Source: Gordonia jinghuaiqii | Lineage (GTDB): Bacteria > Actinomycetota > Actinomycetes > Mycobacteriales > Mycobacteriaceae | Direction: 5' to 3' | DNA: 64,000 nucleotides | Assembly: GCF_014041935.1 (NCBI RefSeq) | Contig: NZ_CP059491.1 | Location: 3,844,001 to 3,908,000 of the forward strand | Part shown: positions 47,352-57,792 of the stretch, one piece after another | Numbering within the stretch: position 1 is the first letter of the stretch | Layout of the letters: each line of letters opens with the position of its first letter | Made by a program: the position numbers and the translations under genes | Notes under the pieces: model-generated | Seen by the model: the letters and a program-made list of their open reading frames with translations, nothing else | Told to the model about the DNA's origin: nothing | The model's database searches: none

Positions 47352-49622
47352 GTGATGGGACAACGTCCGGCCGGCAGGAGCAGTCGAAGCCGCACCCCAC
47401 TGACGTCGTTGGTCGGCCGATCCGAACAGATCGATGAGGTCATCAGCGCCTTCAACGACGCGCGCCTGGTCTCACTGGTCGGTGTCGGCGGGATCGGCAA
47501 GAGTCGGCTCGCGGCAGCCGTCGCGGCCGAGTCCGAGCCGCACCTGGCCGACGGGGTCGCGGTGATCGAGCTCGGTGCCGTGACCGATCCGCGTCACCTG
47601 CCGCAACTCGTACGCGAGGCCATCGCACCCACGAGCAACCAGCAGGTGTCGCTCGAGGATCTGCTCTCGCGGCGCGAGATGCTGATGGTGCTGGACGGTT
47701 GCGAGCATCTGATCCCCGATGTCGCGGAGTTCACCGCCGAGATCCTCGAATGCACTCCCGGACTGAGAGTTCTCGCGACGTCGCGCCTCCCACTGTCAAT
47801 CCCAGGCGAACATCTGTTCCATGTCCCCGGACTCCGGGTCGCCGACGTCGGCGCGGAGCGCCCCAGCGAGTCCGCAGAGCTGTTTCGCTCCCGCGCTCGC
47901 GCAGTGACCGGACAGACCTCGCTCGGATCTCTGCCCATCGTCGAAGAGCTCTGCCGCCGCCTCGACGGGCTCCCGCTGGCCATCGAACTGGCCGCCATCC
48001 GCACCCGCACCATGAGCGTCGAGGAATTGCTGGCGGGGATCAACAACCGATTCGCCCTGCTGCGTGCCAGTAGTCAGGGCACCGAACCGCGATCGATAGA
48101 CGCAGTGCTCCGATGGAGCTGGGAGCAGTGCACACCCGACGAACAGCAACTGTGGGCGGAGTTCTCGATCTTCGTCGGCGCGATCCCGCTCGGTTCGATC
48201 ACCGATGTGTGCGGTTTCAGCGACACCCTGGCGACCGCCGACATCATCGACGGTCTCGTGCAGCGCTCCCTCCTCGTACGGCAGGACACTCCGCGTGGGG
48301 TCACCTTCCGTATGCTCGACACCATCGCGGCATTCGGAGCCCAGATGCTGGCCGCTACCCCGGATCGCGCCGTTGAGCTGAGGGCGCGACACGCACGCCA
48401 CTACGCATCGATCGCCGCCGGGATCTCCGACAGCTGGTTCGGCCCGGAACAGCAGCGCAAGAGCGAACTGCTCCGTACCCACATCCCCAATTTCCGTGCC
48501 GCCTACAACTATTGCCTGCCACACGCGGAACTCGCCGACACCGCGGTCTCCATGTTCGCCGACCTGTGGACCTATTGGGTCGCAAGCGGACAACTCCGTG
48601 AAGCACGTGTCTGGGCCGGCCAGCTCGTCGCGGCCGCGCCCCCTGAACACGAACGCGCCCTGTGGGTCGCCGGCTGGGTGGAGCTGCTCCTCGGCGATCT
48701 CGACACGGCAGAGATCCACCTCGACGTCTGCCGGCGCAACAGTGCGCCGACCACCCGTGCCAACTACCTGTCGGACAGTCTCCTCGCGGCCTGTCGCGCA
48801 ATTCGGGGGGACTTCGACTTCGCCGCCGACCGCTATCGTGCCGCAATCGCACAGGCAACCGCCGCCGACGACACCTTCGCAGTCACCTTGCTCACCCAGA
48901 ACCATGCCGAACTCGCGACGATCAGTGGCGACGTGACCGGCGGACTCGCATCGTGCGCCGACGTCGAGGCGATCTGTGAACGACACAACGAACGGTGGAT
49001 CTATTCGCACACCCTCTGGGTGGAGGCGCTCGGCGCACTCATGCAGGACCGCTATGACGACGCGATCACCCACGCCTCGTCGTCCCTCGAGCTGAAGTCG
49101 TCGATCCACGATCTGCTCGGCACCGCGCTGGTCGCAGAAACGCTCGCCTGGGCTAGCGCGCTTCGCGCGGACCTGCACACCGCAGCGGTCATTCTGGGAG
49201 CCACATCGGCGTACTGGCAGGGCACCGACACACCACTCCTGGGATTCGCGCAGCTCCAGAAGCTCCATGCACGCTGCCTCGACCTGCTCGACCGCGGGCT
49301 GGATCCCGACAGTCGTGTCCGGGCCGAATCAGATGGTGCGCGAATCGGATTGGAAGGCCTGGCCGGACTCATGGACACCGGCGGGGACCTGCGCGCGGCG
49401 TCGACCCGGCCCGCGGCACGTATTGCTCAGCTGACCCGGCGGGAACGCGAGATCGCCGAGCTGGTCCGAATCGGACTCAGTAACAGACAGATCGCCCACC
49501 GCCTGTACATCAGCGTGCGGACGGTCGAGACGCACGTATCGCACATCCTCGCCAAACTCGGACTCTCCAGACGCGGAGAGATCGAGGCGACCCTCGATGA
49601 ATCGGGCCCCGAACGACTCTGA
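47352..49622 (+). CDS. Large ATP-binding LuxR-type transcriptional regulator
   Basis: About 756 residues. An N-terminal STAND/AAA-type ATPase has Walker A in VGVGGIGKSRLA (near residue 45) and Walker B MLMVLDGCEHL. The middle part (about 380-670) has helical TPR-like repeats. A C-terminal LuxR helix-turn-helix (about 695-750) has LTRREREIAELVRIGLSNRQ and VETHVSHILAKLGL. Such proteins activate catabolic operons on ligand and ATP binding. AGGAG favours GTG at 47352; ATG at 47355 or GTG at 47322 are alternatives. As the last gene of the operon it is the likely pathway regulator. Confidence 0.9.
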   Translation: MMGQRPAGRSSRSRTPLTSLVGRSEQIDEVISAFNDARLVSLVGVGGIGKSRLAAAVAAESEPHLADGVAVIELGAVTDPRHLPQLVREAIAPTSNQQVSLEDLLSRREMLMVLDGCEHLIPDVAEFTAEILECTPGLRVLATSRLPLSIPGEHLFHVPGLRVADVGAERPSESAELFRSRARAVTGQTSLGSLPIVEELCRRLDGLPLAIELAAIRTRTMSVEELLAGINNRFALLRASSQGTEPRSIDAVLRWSWEQCTPDEQQLWAEFSIFVGAIPLGSITDVCGFSDTLATADIIDGLVQRSLLVRQDTPRGVTFRMLDTIAAFGAQMLAATPDRAVELRARHARHYASIAAGISDSWFGPEQQRKSELLRTHIPNFRAAYNYCLPHAELADTAVSMFADLWTYWVASGQLREARVWAGQLVAAAPPEHERALWVAGWVELLLGDLDTAEIHLDVCRRNSAPTTRANYLSDSLLAACRAIRGDFDFAADRYRAAIAQATAADDTFAVTLLTQNHAELATISGDVTGGLASCADVEAICERHNERWIYSHTLWVEALGALMQDRYDDAITHASSSLELKSSIHDLLGTALVAETLAWASALRADLHTAAVILGATSAYWQGTDTPLLGFAQLQKLHARCLDLLDRGLDPDSRVRAESDGARIGLEGLAGLMDTGGDLRAASTRPAARIAQLTRREREIAELVRIGLSNRQIAHRLYISVRTVETHVSHILAKLGLSRRGEIEATLDESGPERL

Positions 49623-49683
49623 CCGGGCCGGCGAGAGCGCTCGTCGTCGAAACCGGGCGGCGCCATACAACCGCCACCGACGC

Positions 49684-51774
49684 CTACTCGGAGCCGGAGG
49701 CCGCCAACCGTAGCAGCTGCCCGGCCGTCGCATCGGGAAGATAGGCGCGCGACACCGCCAATCCGATACGGGGAAGGTCTGATTCGTCGCGGAACGCCAG
49801 GTACACCGGCTCATAGCGCGGGTTGAACTTCTTCTTGAACGTGTGCAGTGACCGGAACCCGTAGTAGGGCTCGAGCGCGGCGCCGAGTGCGTCGAGCAGC
49901 TTGTCGAGCGACTCGGGCTCGAAATCCTCGGTCCGGGCCAGCGGTGCGCCGGAGAGCGAGATGAACTGCGCACCCTCGTCTTTGAACGCCACCGCCGACG
50001 AGGCGATCAGATACTCGACCACCGGCCCGAAGCCGTCGGTCCGCCGGCGCATGATGTCGAGGGTCCAGCCCGCCACCTCCCCGCCCGGCGCGTAGACCGG
50101 CAACCACGACAGCACCCCGTGCACGTTGCCCTCCTGGTCCACCGCCAACGCGACCCGCACCGCCGGGTCCATCGCCTCCTCGACACTGCCGAGGGTGAAG
50201 CCCATCTCGGGTAAGTCCTTGTCTCCCACCCATTCTTCGGAGATGGCGCGCACCTGGCTCTTCACCGCGAACGACTCGTCGGGCAGCGTCACCATCCGCA
50301 TGGAGATGTCCTGCTTGGTGGCCTTGTTCATTGCCGAACGCACGTGCTGCCACGGCTTGCCCTTGAACTCCAGCCCGGGCAGGTCGACGATCGTGTCCTC
50401 GGCGATCTGCACACTCAACCACCCGCGGCCGGTGACGACCTCCGAGGTCGCCGACCCGATGGAGAACCAGCACGGCGTCGCGCCGGTGCTCTCGGCGAGG
50501 TCGACGAAGGCGTCCACCGCTTCGGCGAGGCGACCCGGAGCACATACCGGATCGGCCAGCGCCAGAAGCGTTCCCACGTGCTTCTGGTAGGTCACCACGG
50601 CCTGGCCGTCGGCGTCGCCCTCGGCCCCGGAGAACTGGTAGTGGTTTCCCGGCCAGGTGGTCATCCACGACATCGTCCCGCCGCCGTGTTCACGCAGCAA
50701 CGCCTTTACACGCTCGACCGGGTCGGCGTCGGAATCACCGCCGACGTGCCGCACACGCCATGGCACCGCGAACGCGAACCGTCCGGGGATGAGGATCGCC
50801 AGGACCAGCACCCACAGCAGTGTGGTACCCAGTGTCACCGCACCTTCGGTCTCCACGTCGGTGAAGATGATGAGCACCAGCGCCAGGACGGTGAGGATCA
50901 CGTTGAGCGCACCGAGAACGACCGCCACCCACCACGCCCAGCGCTTCCCGCGCCGGAGCTGGTCGGCGATCGCGACGTTGATGACGAGGCCGATGAGCAT
51001 CGTGAAGACGGAGTCGTCACCGGCGTCGGTCGGGCCCAGCGGCCCGCTGCCCGGGAACAGGAAGACCATCAGATTGGCGGCCGCGATCACCAGCAGTGCA
51101 GCGCAACCCAGCATGCGAACCTCACGCCGTGTGCGCGGCACGTAGCCACGTTCGTTGGTGGCGAAGAACTTCTCGCCGACGACCAGCATGATCACCGCGG
51201 CCAGAACGTATTCGACGGAGGCCAAGGTCCCCTGGAACAAGAACGCGATCGCGACGACCGCACCGAGGATCACACGCACCCGCAGTCGCCACGGCGAACG
51301 CACCGTCGCCGAGGCGACCGCGACGGCCGACACCACCAGCGCGCCGACACCCGTGGCACGAGAATCGGCCAGCTCCTCGGCCCAGCGCCACGAGGTCAGC
51401 TCCGAGGACAACAACCACAGCATCGCAACCGTGAGCAGGCAGGAGATGAGGTGACCGCCGACGCCGACGAGGATCGCCCGGACGGTGCCGAGTTGCCATT
51501 CGGCCCAGCCCATTCCGACGACGATGGCCAGCACGGCGATCACGTAGAGCCACGGCCCGGGTTCGACGAAGGCCGAGCTGAAGGGCGTCCAGAACTTGCC
51601 TTCTCGGAGTGCGGGCAACCCGAAGGCGACCTCGCGGTACCACGACTTGTCGTTCGCCCGCCCCCACAGTGACCCGGTGACGATTCCGACGACGAGAAGA
51701 GCGACGGTCAGGGCCGCCGTGAACGGGAGACGACGAAGGGCAACTGACCATGACACATCGACATGCATGGTCAA
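49684..51774 (-). CDS. DUF2156 membrane protein (MprF-like acyltransferase domain)
   Basis: A 696-residue protein. The N-terminal half (about 1-345) has seven or more transmembrane segments. Its segment FWTPFSSAFVEPGPWLYVIA and following helices recall a rhomboid-like fold without a clear catalytic serine. The C-terminal DUF2156 domain (about 360-680) has the dual GNAT-like fold of lysylphosphatidylglycerol synthases, with MSWMTTWPGNHYQFSG at its start and the terminal SLHTFKKKFNPRYEPVYL. It may transfer an aminoacyl group to a membrane lipid. MTMHV at 51774 is the outer start; the second Met at residue 3 is equally possible. Confidence 0.85.
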   Translation of the reverse strand: MTMHVDVSWSVALRRLPFTAALTVALLVVGIVTGSLWGRANDKSWYREVAFGLPALREGKFWTPFSSAFVEPGPWLYVIAVLAIVVGMGWAEWQLGTVRAILVGVGGHLISCLLTVAMLWLLSSELTSWRWAEELADSRATGVGALVVSAVAVASATVRSPWRLRVRVILGAVVAIAFLFQGTLASVEYVLAAVIMLVVGEKFFATNERGYVPRTRREVRMLGCAALLVIAAANLMVFLFPGSGPLGPTDAGDDSVFTMLIGLVINVAIADQLRRGKRWAWWVAVVLGALNVILTVLALVLIIFTDVETEGAVTLGTTLLWVLVLAILIPGRFAFAVPWRVRHVGGDSDADPVERVKALLREHGGGTMSWMTTWPGNHYQFSGAEGDADGQAVVTYQKHVGTLLALADPVCAPGRLAEAVDAFVDLAESTGATPCWFSIGSATSEVVTGRGWLSVQIAEDTIVDLPGLEFKGKPWQHVRSAMNKATKQDISMRMVTLPDESFAVKSQVRAISEEWVGDKDLPEMGFTLGSVEEAMDPAVRVALAVDQEGNVHGVLSWLPVYAPGGEVAGWTLDIMRRRTDGFGPVVEYLIASSAVAFKDEGAQFISLSGAPLARTEDFEPESLDKLLDALGAALEPYYGFRSLHTFKKKFNPRYEPVYLAFRDESDLPRIGLAVSRAYLPDATAGQLLRLAASGSE

Positions 51775-51922
51775 CCGTACGACGCCGAGGTGCCGCCTAC
51801 ATGCTCATCGGTATGACCCGTCACGGAAACGAGCGGGGTTTCCACACACTGGGCCGGGGCAACAACAGGTCGGAACCGTTGGCAGAAGCACCGGCATGAC
51901 TGCCAGACGTCGTTTCGACGAG

Positions 51923-51942
51923 GCGACTTCGATCGAAGTCGC
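51923..51942. promoter_or_regulatory. 20-bp perfect palindrome between map and the DUF2156 gene
   Basis: GCGACTTCGA / TCGAAGTCGC is perfectly self-complementary with no spacer. It lies 149 bases before the DUF2156 gene start and 59 bases after the map stop. It looks like a binding site for a dimeric regulator, or could add to termination after map. Confidence 0.45.
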
Positions 51943-52000
51943 GCCGTCGAATTGAGGTCTGGGAGTTCGTGTAGTTCCGGCGGGGAAGTGCGCCGACCGT

Positions 52001-52795
52001 TCAGCTCGGCCGTGGCGTCAGGATCCGGGGTCCGTCGGCGGTGACCGCGACGGTGTGTTCCCAATGCGCCGAGCGCGATCCGTCGTCGGTCACGACGGTC
52101 CAGTCGTCGTCGAGGACCGTGGTGTCGGTGGTGCCGAGGGTCAGCATAGGCTCGATCGCCAGCGTCGAACCGATCACCAGCAGCGGGCCCTTGCCTGGCT
52201 CGCCCTCGTTCGCGAGGAACGGGTCCATGTGCATCTCGCGACCGATGCCGTGGCCGCCGTAACCGTCGACGATGCCGAAGGGCCGTCCGAATTTCTTTTC
52301 CGCCGCGCGTGTGCCGAGCTCGATCGCATGGGAGATGTCGGTCAGGCGGGCGCCGTCGATCATCGCGGCGATCCCCGCCTCCATCGACAGCCGGGTCGCC
52401 TCGGAGAGCTCTTCGTCGGCGGCGGACAGCTCGCCGACGCCGAACGTCCATGCCGAGTCGCCGTGCCAACCGTCGAGAACCGCACCGCAGTCGATCGACA
52501 CCAGGTCGCCGGCGGCGAGAACGACGTCGGCCGACGGGATCCCGTGGACGACGACCTCGTTCACCGAGCTGCAGATCGAACCGGGGAACCCGTGGTAGCC
52601 CTTGAACGACGGGACCGCGCCGGCCTCGCGGATGACGGTCTCGGCCACCTCGTCGAGATCCAGCGTGGTCACACCCGGTGTCGACGCCGCGCGTACTGCC
52701 ACCAGCGCCGCACCGACCACCGCCCCCGCGGCGGCCATCGCGTCCAGCTCGCCCGCAGAACGGAACGGGACGCGCTTGCGTTTACGAAAGCCCAT
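52001..52795 (-). CDS. map: Methionine aminopeptidase, type I
   Basis: A 264-residue metalloprotease that removes the initiator methionine from nascent proteins. The metal ligands lie in [36 protein letters not shown] and the late [10 protein letters not shown]; the substrate-pocket histidine is in [18 protein letters not shown]. It follows adk after 27 bases, the usual secY-adk-map order. Confidence 0.97.
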   Translation of the reverse strand: MGFRKRKRVPFRSAGELDAMAAAGAVVGAALVAVRAASTPGVTTLDLDEVAETVIREAGAVPSFKGYHGFPGSICSSVNEVVVHGIPSADVVLAAGDLVSIDCGAVLDGWHGDSAWTFGVGELSAADEELSEATRLSMEAGIAAMIDGARLTDISHAIELGTRAAEKKFGRPFGIVDGYGGHGIGREMHMDPFLANEGEPGKGPLLVIGSTLAIEPMLTLGTTDTTVLDDDWTVVTDDGSRSAHWEHTVAVTADGPRILTPRPS

Positions 52796-52822
52796 GGGAG
52801 ACGGCGGTTCGTGGGGTGCGCG

Positions 52823-53377
52823 TCAGGAGACGCCGGCGCCGAGGGCGCTCAGCACACGCTGGTGGACACCCTGGATGTCGCCCACCGCGTCGATCGTCTT
52901 GACCTGGTCGCCGTAATAGGCGAGCAGCGGCGAGGTCTCCTTGTTGTAGACGTCCATCCGGTTGCGGATGACCTCTTCGGTGTCGTCGGCGCGGCCACGG
53001 GCGAGCATGCGCTCGACGACGACGTCGGTGTCGACGACGAAGGACAGCACAGCGTCGAGCGAGGCGTCGAGGGCCGCGAGGATCTCCTTGAGAGCGTCGG
53101 CCTGCTCGGTCGAACGCGGGAATCCGTCGAGGATGAAGCCCTTCGTGGCGTCGGGCTCGCTGACACGGGCGCGAACCATGTCCACGGTGATCTCCGACGG
53201 CACGAGGTTGCCCGCGTCGAGGTACTTCTTGGCCTCGACACCGACGGCGGTTCCCTGTGAGATGTTGGCGCGGAACAGGTCACCGGTGGAGATGTGCGGG
53301 ATTCCGAGAGCTTCGCTGAGGAGTTCCGCCTGGGTGCCCTTACCTGCGCCGGGGGGGCCGAGGATGACAAGTCTCAT
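52823..53377 (-). CDS. adk: Adenylate kinase
   Basis: A 184-residue short-form adenylate kinase (ATP + AMP to 2 ADP) without the zinc-type LID insertion. The P-loop is [14 protein letters not shown], the AMP site includes [11 protein letters not shown], and the LID/core segment is [17 protein letters not shown]. The ATG at 53377 overlaps the secY stop by 4 bases. Confidence 0.98.
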   Translation of the reverse strand: MRLVILGPPGAGKGTQAELLSEALGIPHISTGDLFRANISQGTAVGVEAKKYLDAGNLVPSEITVDMVRARVSEPDATKGFILDGFPRSTEQADALKEILAALDASLDAVLSFVVDTDVVVERMLARGRADDTEEVIRNRMDVYNKETSPLLAYYGDQVKTIDAVGDIQGVHQRVLSALGAGVS

Positions 53378-54702
53378 TTGAGGAACCCTTCGTACTTGCG
53401 TTGCATCAATTGGCTGTTGATCTGCTTCATCGTGTCCAGGCCGACGCCCACCATGATCAGCACGGCCGTACCGCCGAACGGCAGGTTCTGGACGTTCCCG
53501 CTGTTGCCGATCTCGAGGAACAGGTTCGGCAGGACCGCGATGATGCCGAGGTAGATCGATCCCGGCAGAGTGATGCGACTCAACACGTAGCCGAGGTACT
53601 CCGCGGTCGGGGCGCCCGGCCTGATGCCCGGGATGAATCCACCATACTTCTTCATCTCGTCGGCACGTTCTTCCGGATTGAACGTCACCGCCACGTAGAA
53701 GTACGTGAAGAAGATGATCATCAGGAAGTAGACCGCGATGTAGACCCCGTTGCTGGGATCGGTCAGGTACTTGGTGACGTAGTCCTGCCATGTCGACTGC
53801 GTGCCGTCCGCGCTGCGTGTGAGTTCCACGATCAGCTGCGGCAGGTACAGCAGCGACGAGGCGAAGATGACGGGGATGACGCCCGCCTGGTTCACCTTCA
53901 GGGGCAGGTACGTCGACGAGCCGCCGTACATCTTGCGGCCGACCATGCGTTTGGCGTACTGCACCGGGATTCGGCGCTGGCCCTGCTCGATGAACACGAC
54001 GCCGGCGACGATGATCAGCGCTGCGAGACAGACGAGCGCGAAGACGAGTCCGCCGCGGGTGTTGAGGATGGTGCGACCCTCGGCCGGGATGCGCGCGGCG
54101 ATACCGGCGAAGATCAGCAGCGACATGCCGTTGCCGATACCGCGTTCGGTGATGAGCTCGCCGAACCACATGACCACACAGGCACCGGCGGTCATGACGA
54201 GCACGATGATCGAGAGACCGAAGATGCTCTGGTCGTTGAGGACCTCACCGCTCTGCGCACAACTCTGTGGGAGGAGCTGGCCGCGGTCGGCGAGGGCCAC
54301 GATGCCGGTGGACTGCAACAGGGCGAGCGCGACGGCGAGATAACGCGTGTACTGCGTCATCTTGGCCTGGCCGGCCTGGCCTTCCTTACGCAGCTGCTCG
54401 AACCGCGGGATGACCACGGTGAGCAGCTGGACGATGATGGATGCCGTGATGTACGGCATGATGCCGATCGCGAACACCGACAGCTGCAGCAGCGCGCCGC
54501 CGGAGAACAGGTTGATCAGGGAGTAGACCGAGCTCGATTCGCCGGCGGACACCTCGTCGAGGCACGCCTGCACAGCCTGATAGTCGACGCCCGGCGATGG
54601 GACCGTGGCGCCGAGCCGATACAGGATGATGATGCCGAGAACGAAGAGGATCTTCTTCCTCAGGTCCGGCGTCCGAATGGCCGCGAAGAGGGGGGAAAGC
54701 AC
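53374..54702 (-). CDS. secY: Preprotein translocase channel subunit SecY
   Basis: A 442-residue ten-helix membrane channel for Sec export and membrane insertion, partner of SecA. It starts [20 protein letters not shown], with [10 protein letters not shown] in the first periplasmic loop and the plug/lateral-gate region after it. The cytoplasmic loop has [20 protein letters not shown]. The GTG at 54702 is preceded by TAGGAGGAG. Gene order is secY-adk-map. Confidence 0.98.
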   Translation of the reverse strand: MLSPLFAAIRTPDLRKKILFVLGIIILYRLGATVPSPGVDYQAVQACLDEVSAGESSSVYSLINLFSGGALLQLSVFAIGIMPYITASIIVQLLTVVIPRFEQLRKEGQAGQAKMTQYTRYLAVALALLQSTGIVALADRGQLLPQSCAQSGEVLNDQSIFGLSIIVLVMTAGACVVMWFGELITERGIGNGMSLLIFAGIAARIPAEGRTILNTRGGLVFALVCLAALIIVAGVVFIEQGQRRIPVQYAKRMVGRKMYGGSSTYLPLKVNQAGVIPVIFASSLLYLPQLIVELTRSADGTQSTWQDYVTKYLTDPSNGVYIAVYFLMIIFFTYFYVAVTFNPEERADEMKKYGGFIPGIRPGAPTAEYLGYVLSRITLPGSIYLGIIAVLPNLFLEIGNSGNVQNLPFGGTAVLIMVGVGLDTMKQINSQLMQRKYEGFLK

Positions 54703-54835
54703 TAACTCCTCCTAGGAACGACCACGCGAGGCGTACGTTCCGGGTCGTTGCGGACCCGGCCCCGTGTGCTCGGCAATCGACGATGATCTTTCGGGATGCG
54801 GCGATCTGTGCGGATGCGGCAGAACAACGTCTGAG

Positions 54836-54844
54836 ACTCTAACA
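54836..54844 (-). promoter_or_regulatory. Possible extended -10 promoter of secY
   Basis: On the minus strand TGT-TAGAGT gives an extended -10 element right after the rplO terminator, about 130 bases before the secY start. No -35 is evident. A 7-bp hairpin (54740-54759) lies in the putative leader. Confidence 0.35.
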
Positions 54845-54857
54845 GTCACGCGGAAGA

Positions 54858-54898
54858 AGCCGGTCGGACGGCAGCGGGTGGCTGCCGTCCGACCGGCT
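54858..54898 (-). terminator. Strong terminator after rplO
   Basis: AGCCGGTCGGACGGCAGC and its exact complement form an 18-bp perfect stem with a 5-base loop, starting 10 bases after the rplO stop in transcription order. TTCTTCC follows on the minus strand. It separates the ribosomal genes from secY-adk-map. Confidence 0.9.
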
Positions 54899-54908
54899 GT
54901 CAGATCCG

Positions 54909-55349
54909 TCAGAGCTCGGTGACGCTGCCACCGGCAGCGGCGATTTTCTCCTTGGCGGAAGCGGTGAACTTGTCGGCGGTGATGTCGACCTTGACCGACA
55001 GGTCACCGTCGCCGAGAACCTTCACCAGCTTGTTCTTGCGCACGGCCCCGGCGGCGACGAGCTCGTCGACGCCGATGGTGCCGCCCTGCGGGAACAGGCG
55101 CGCGATGTCGCCGACGTTGACGACCTGGTACTCGATCCGGTTGCGGTTGGTGAAGCCCTTGAGCTTCGGCAGCCGCATGTGGATCGGCATCTGGCCACCC
55201 TCGAAGCCGGCCGGCACGTTCTTGCGCGCCTTGGTGCCCTTGGTGCCGCGACCGGCGGTCTTACCCTTGGACCCCTCACCGCGACCCACGCGGGTCTTGT
55301 CGGTCTTCGACCCCGGAGCAGGGCGAAGGTGATGGAGTTTGATGGTCAT
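54909..55349 (-). CDS. rplO: 50S ribosomal protein L15
   Basis: A 146-residue protein with the N-terminus [20 protein letters not shown] and [21 protein letters not shown], then [18 protein letters not shown]. The start overlaps the rpmD stop by 4 bases. Confidence 0.98.
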   Translation of the reverse strand: MTIKLHHLRPAPGSKTDKTRVGRGEGSKGKTAGRGTKGTKARKNVPAGFEGGQMPIHMRLPKLKGFTNRNRIEYQVVNVGDIARLFPQGGTIGVDELVAAGAVRKNKLVKVLGDGDLSVKVDITADKFTASAKEKIAAAGGSVTEL

Positions 55350-55531
55350 GCTTGAACCTCTTCGACTGTCACGAGGTGACGAACCGCTTTGATGAGGCCG
55401 CGGTTGATCGGCGTGTCCTCGCGGGTGACGGTCTTGCGGATGCCCTTCAGGCCGAGGGTCCGCAGGCTGTCACGCTGGTTGCTCTTGGTACCGATGGTGC
55501 CCTTGACCTGGGTGATCTTCAGCTGAGCCAT
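55346..55531 (-). CDS. rpmD: 50S ribosomal protein L30
   Basis: A 61-residue protein, [20 protein letters not shown], with [16 protein letters not shown] as the family core. The ATG at 55531 lies 5 bases after the rpsE stop. Confidence 0.97.
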   Translation of the reverse strand: MAQLKITQVKGTIGTKSNQRDSLRTLGLKGIRKTVTREDTPINRGLIKAVRHLVTVEEVQA

Positions 55532-55536
55532 GGTGA

Positions 55537-56190
55537 TCAGACCCCCTGTCCTGCGCGAGCGCGGAGCATACCGGCGGGAGCGACGTCCTCGATCGGCAGG
55601 CCACGACGGGCCGCGACCTCTTCGGGACGCTGCAGCATCTTGAGAGCCGCCACGGTGGCGTGGACGACGTTGATGGCGTTGTCCGAGCCGAGGCTCTTGG
55701 CGAGGACGTCGTGGACGCCCGCGCACTCGAGCACGGCACGCACCGCGCCACCGGCGATCACACCGGTACCGGGGCTGGCCGGGCGGAGCATGACGACACC
55801 GGCCGCGGCCTCACCCTGAACAGGGTGGGTGACGGTCGCGCCGATCATCGGGACGCGGAAGAAGTTCTTGCGAGCCTCTTCGACACCCTTCTGGATCGCG
55901 GCCGGAACTTCCTTGGCCTTGCCGTAGCCGACGCCGACCATTCCCTGGCCGTCGCCGACGACCACGAGAGCGGTGAACGAGAAACGACGTCCACCCTTGA
56001 CCACCTTCGACACGCGGTTGATGGTCACCACGCGCTCGAGCTGGTTGCGGTCCTGGTCGCGACCGCCACGGTCGCGACGGTCACGACCGCCGCCACCGCC
56101 ACGACGGTCGTTGCCGCCGCCGGCTGCATTGTTCTGGTTGTTGTCGTTACCGGCGGGTCCGTTTCCGCCGTCACGCTGACGTCCGGGCAT
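55537..56190 (-). CDS. rpsE: 30S ribosomal protein S5
   Basis: A 217-residue protein involved in decoding fidelity. The double-stranded-RNA-binding-like domain starts at [20 protein letters not shown], and the second domain has [20 protein letters not shown]. The first 48 residues are an Asn/Gly/Arg/Asp-rich extension, longer than in most bacteria. Confidence 0.98.
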   Translation of the reverse strand: MPGRQRDGGNGPAGNDNNQNNAAGGGNDRRGGGGGRDRRDRGGRDQDRNQLERVVTINRVSKVVKGGRRFSFTALVVVGDGQGMVGVGYGKAKEVPAAIQKGVEEARKNFFRVPMIGATVTHPVQGEAAAGVVMLRPASPGTGVIAGGAVRAVLECAGVHDVLAKSLGSDNAINVVHATVAALKMLQRPEEVAARRGLPIEDVAPAGMLRARAGQGV

Positions 56191-56236
56191 CAGAGGTTCC
56201 CTCCGGTCATGTGGGTAAAGCTGGTGTAGATGGTCA

Positions 56237-56641
56237 TCAGAAGCTCAGGCCTCCCTCGCGGGCGGCGTCGGCGAGCGCAGCGATACGGCCGTGGTAGCCC
56301 TTGCCGCCATGGTCGAACACGATGGCCTCGACACCGGCGGCCTTGGCACGGGCGGCGATCAGTTCGCCGACCTTGCGGGCCTGCGCCGACTTGTCTCCGC
56401 CGGACGCACGCACGTCGGCCTCGATCGTCGATGCCGCGGCGAGCGTCTTGCCTGCCAGGTCGTCGATGAGCTGCACGTGGATGTGGCGCGAGCTGCGCTT
56501 GACCGCGAGACGGGGACGAGCGGGGGTGCCGCTGACCTTCTTGCGGAGACGGAAGTGACGGTTGGTCGTCGCCTTGCGACGACGCGTCGACACGTCCTTG
56601 CCCACTGGCTTGCGCACTGTCTTGGTAGCTGAATCACTCAT
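56237..56641 (-). CDS. rplR: 50S ribosomal protein L18
   Basis: A 134-residue 5S rRNA-binding protein. The core has [20 protein letters not shown] and the C-terminus [20 protein letters not shown]. The basic N-terminus is about 15 residues longer than in E. coli. It follows rplF after 3 bases. Confidence 0.98.
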   Translation of the reverse strand: MSDSATKTVRKPVGKDVSTRRRKATTNRHFRLRKKVSGTPARPRLAVKRSSRHIHVQLIDDLAGKTLAAASTIEADVRASGGDKSAQARKVGELIAARAKAAGVEAIVFDHGGKGYHGRIAALADAAREGGLSF

Positions 56642-56644
56642 GGC

Positions 56645-57181
56645 TTACTTACCCGTCTTTCCGACCTTGCGACGGATCTGCTCACCCTCGTAGCGAATGC
56701 CCTTGCCCTTGTAGGGGTCCGGGCGACGCAGGCGGCGGATGACCGCCGAGATCTCGCCGACTTGCTGCTTGTCGATACCCGTGACCGAGAACTTGGTCGG
56801 GGACTCCACGGCGAAAGTGATGCCAGAGGGAGCCTCGATCGGCACGGGATGGCTGTAACCGAGCGCGAACTCGAGGTCACTGCCCTTGGCCTGCACGCGG
56901 TAACCGACACCGAAGATCTCCATCTTCTTGGTGTAGCCCTGCGTGACCCCGATGACGAGGTTGTTGACCAGTGTCCGGCTCAGACCGTGCAGCGCACGGC
57001 TGCGACGCTCGTCGTTCGGACGGGTCACGACGATGGAGTTGTCCTCCTTGGCGACCACGATGGGCTCCGACACGGTGAGCGAGAGCTCACCCTTGGGGCC
57101 CTTCACGGTGACTTTCTGGCCGTCGATGGTGACGTCCACGCCCGCGGGGATCTCGATGGGGTTCTTTCCGATACGCGACAT
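56645..57181 (-). CDS. rplF: 50S ribosomal protein L6
   Basis: A 178-residue two-domain protein with the N-terminus [20 protein letters not shown] and the C-terminal signature [20 protein letters not shown]. Located between rpsH (14-base gap) and rplR. Confidence 0.98.
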   Translation of the reverse strand: MSRIGKNPIEIPAGVDVTIDGQKVTVKGPKGELSLTVSEPIVVAKEDNSIVVTRPNDERRSRALHGLSRTLVNNLVIGVTQGYTKKMEIFGVGYRVQAKGSDLEFALGYSHPVPIEAPSGITFAVESPTKFSVTGIDKQQVGEISAVIRRLRRPDPYKGKGIRYEGEQIRRKVGKTGK

Positions 57182-57195
57182 AGTGTTACCTCCCC

Positions 57196-57594
57196 CTACC
57201 AGACGTAGGCGAGGACTTCGCCGCCCACGCCCTGGTTGGCTGCCTGGCGATCGGTGAGCAGGCCCGACGACGTGGAGATGATGGCCACGCCGAGGCCGCC
57301 CAGAACCTTGGGCAGGTTTGTGGACTTTGCATAAACCCGAAGGCCCGGCTTGGAGACGCGGCGCAGTCCGGCGATGGAGCGCTCACGGCTGGGGCCGTAC
57401 TTCAGGGAGACGACGAGGCTCTTGCCGACTTCCGCGTCTTCGGTGCGGTAGTCGGTGATGTAGCCCTCGCGCTTGAGGATCTCGGCGATGTTCACCTTGA
57501 TCTTCGACGACGGGAGTTTCACCTCGTCGTGGTACGCCGAGTTGGCGTTGCGCAGACGTGTCAAGAAGTCTGCGATGGGGTCAGTCATGGTCAT
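57196..57594 (-). CDS. rpsH: 30S ribosomal protein S8
   Basis: A 132-residue 16S rRNA-binding protein starting [20 protein letters not shown], with the C-terminal motif [20 protein letters not shown]. It is the first ribosomal gene of this block. The usual upstream neighbours (rplN, rplX, rplE, rpsZ/rpsN) are missing, and a promoter-bearing leader of about 200 bases replaces them. An alternative Met lies two codons in. Confidence 0.98.
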   Translation of the reverse strand: MTMTDPIADFLTRLRNANSAYHDEVKLPSSKIKVNIAEILKREGYITDYRTEDAEVGKSLVVSLKYGPSRERSIAGLRRVSKPGLRVYAKSTNLPKVLGGLGVAIISTSSGLLTDRQAANQGVGGEVLAYVW

Positions 57595-57712
57595 GGGTGA
57601 CCGTCAACCTTTCTCGTAGCGGTTCCCATACAACGCCGATCTGTGGAGAGGATCTCCGTGACCTGCGGTGGGCCTTCTACGAAGTGGATAGTGTTTCTGA
57701 AGGTTCTCGCCG

Positions 57713-57742
57713 CCGGTGCCCTTGGCTTTTCGCCGGCACCGG
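57713..57742 (-). promoter_or_regulatory. Hairpin in the rpsH leader
   Basis: CCGGTGCC and GGCACCGG form a perfect 8-bp stem with a 14-base loop in the untranslated leader of the ribosomal operon. A role in autoregulation by a ribosomal protein such as S8 is possible but not shown. Confidence 0.45.
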
Positions 57743-57792
57743 AGACTATTCAGTTGTGTCCCGGACACCTGAGGTGCACAGGCAACCGGTCT

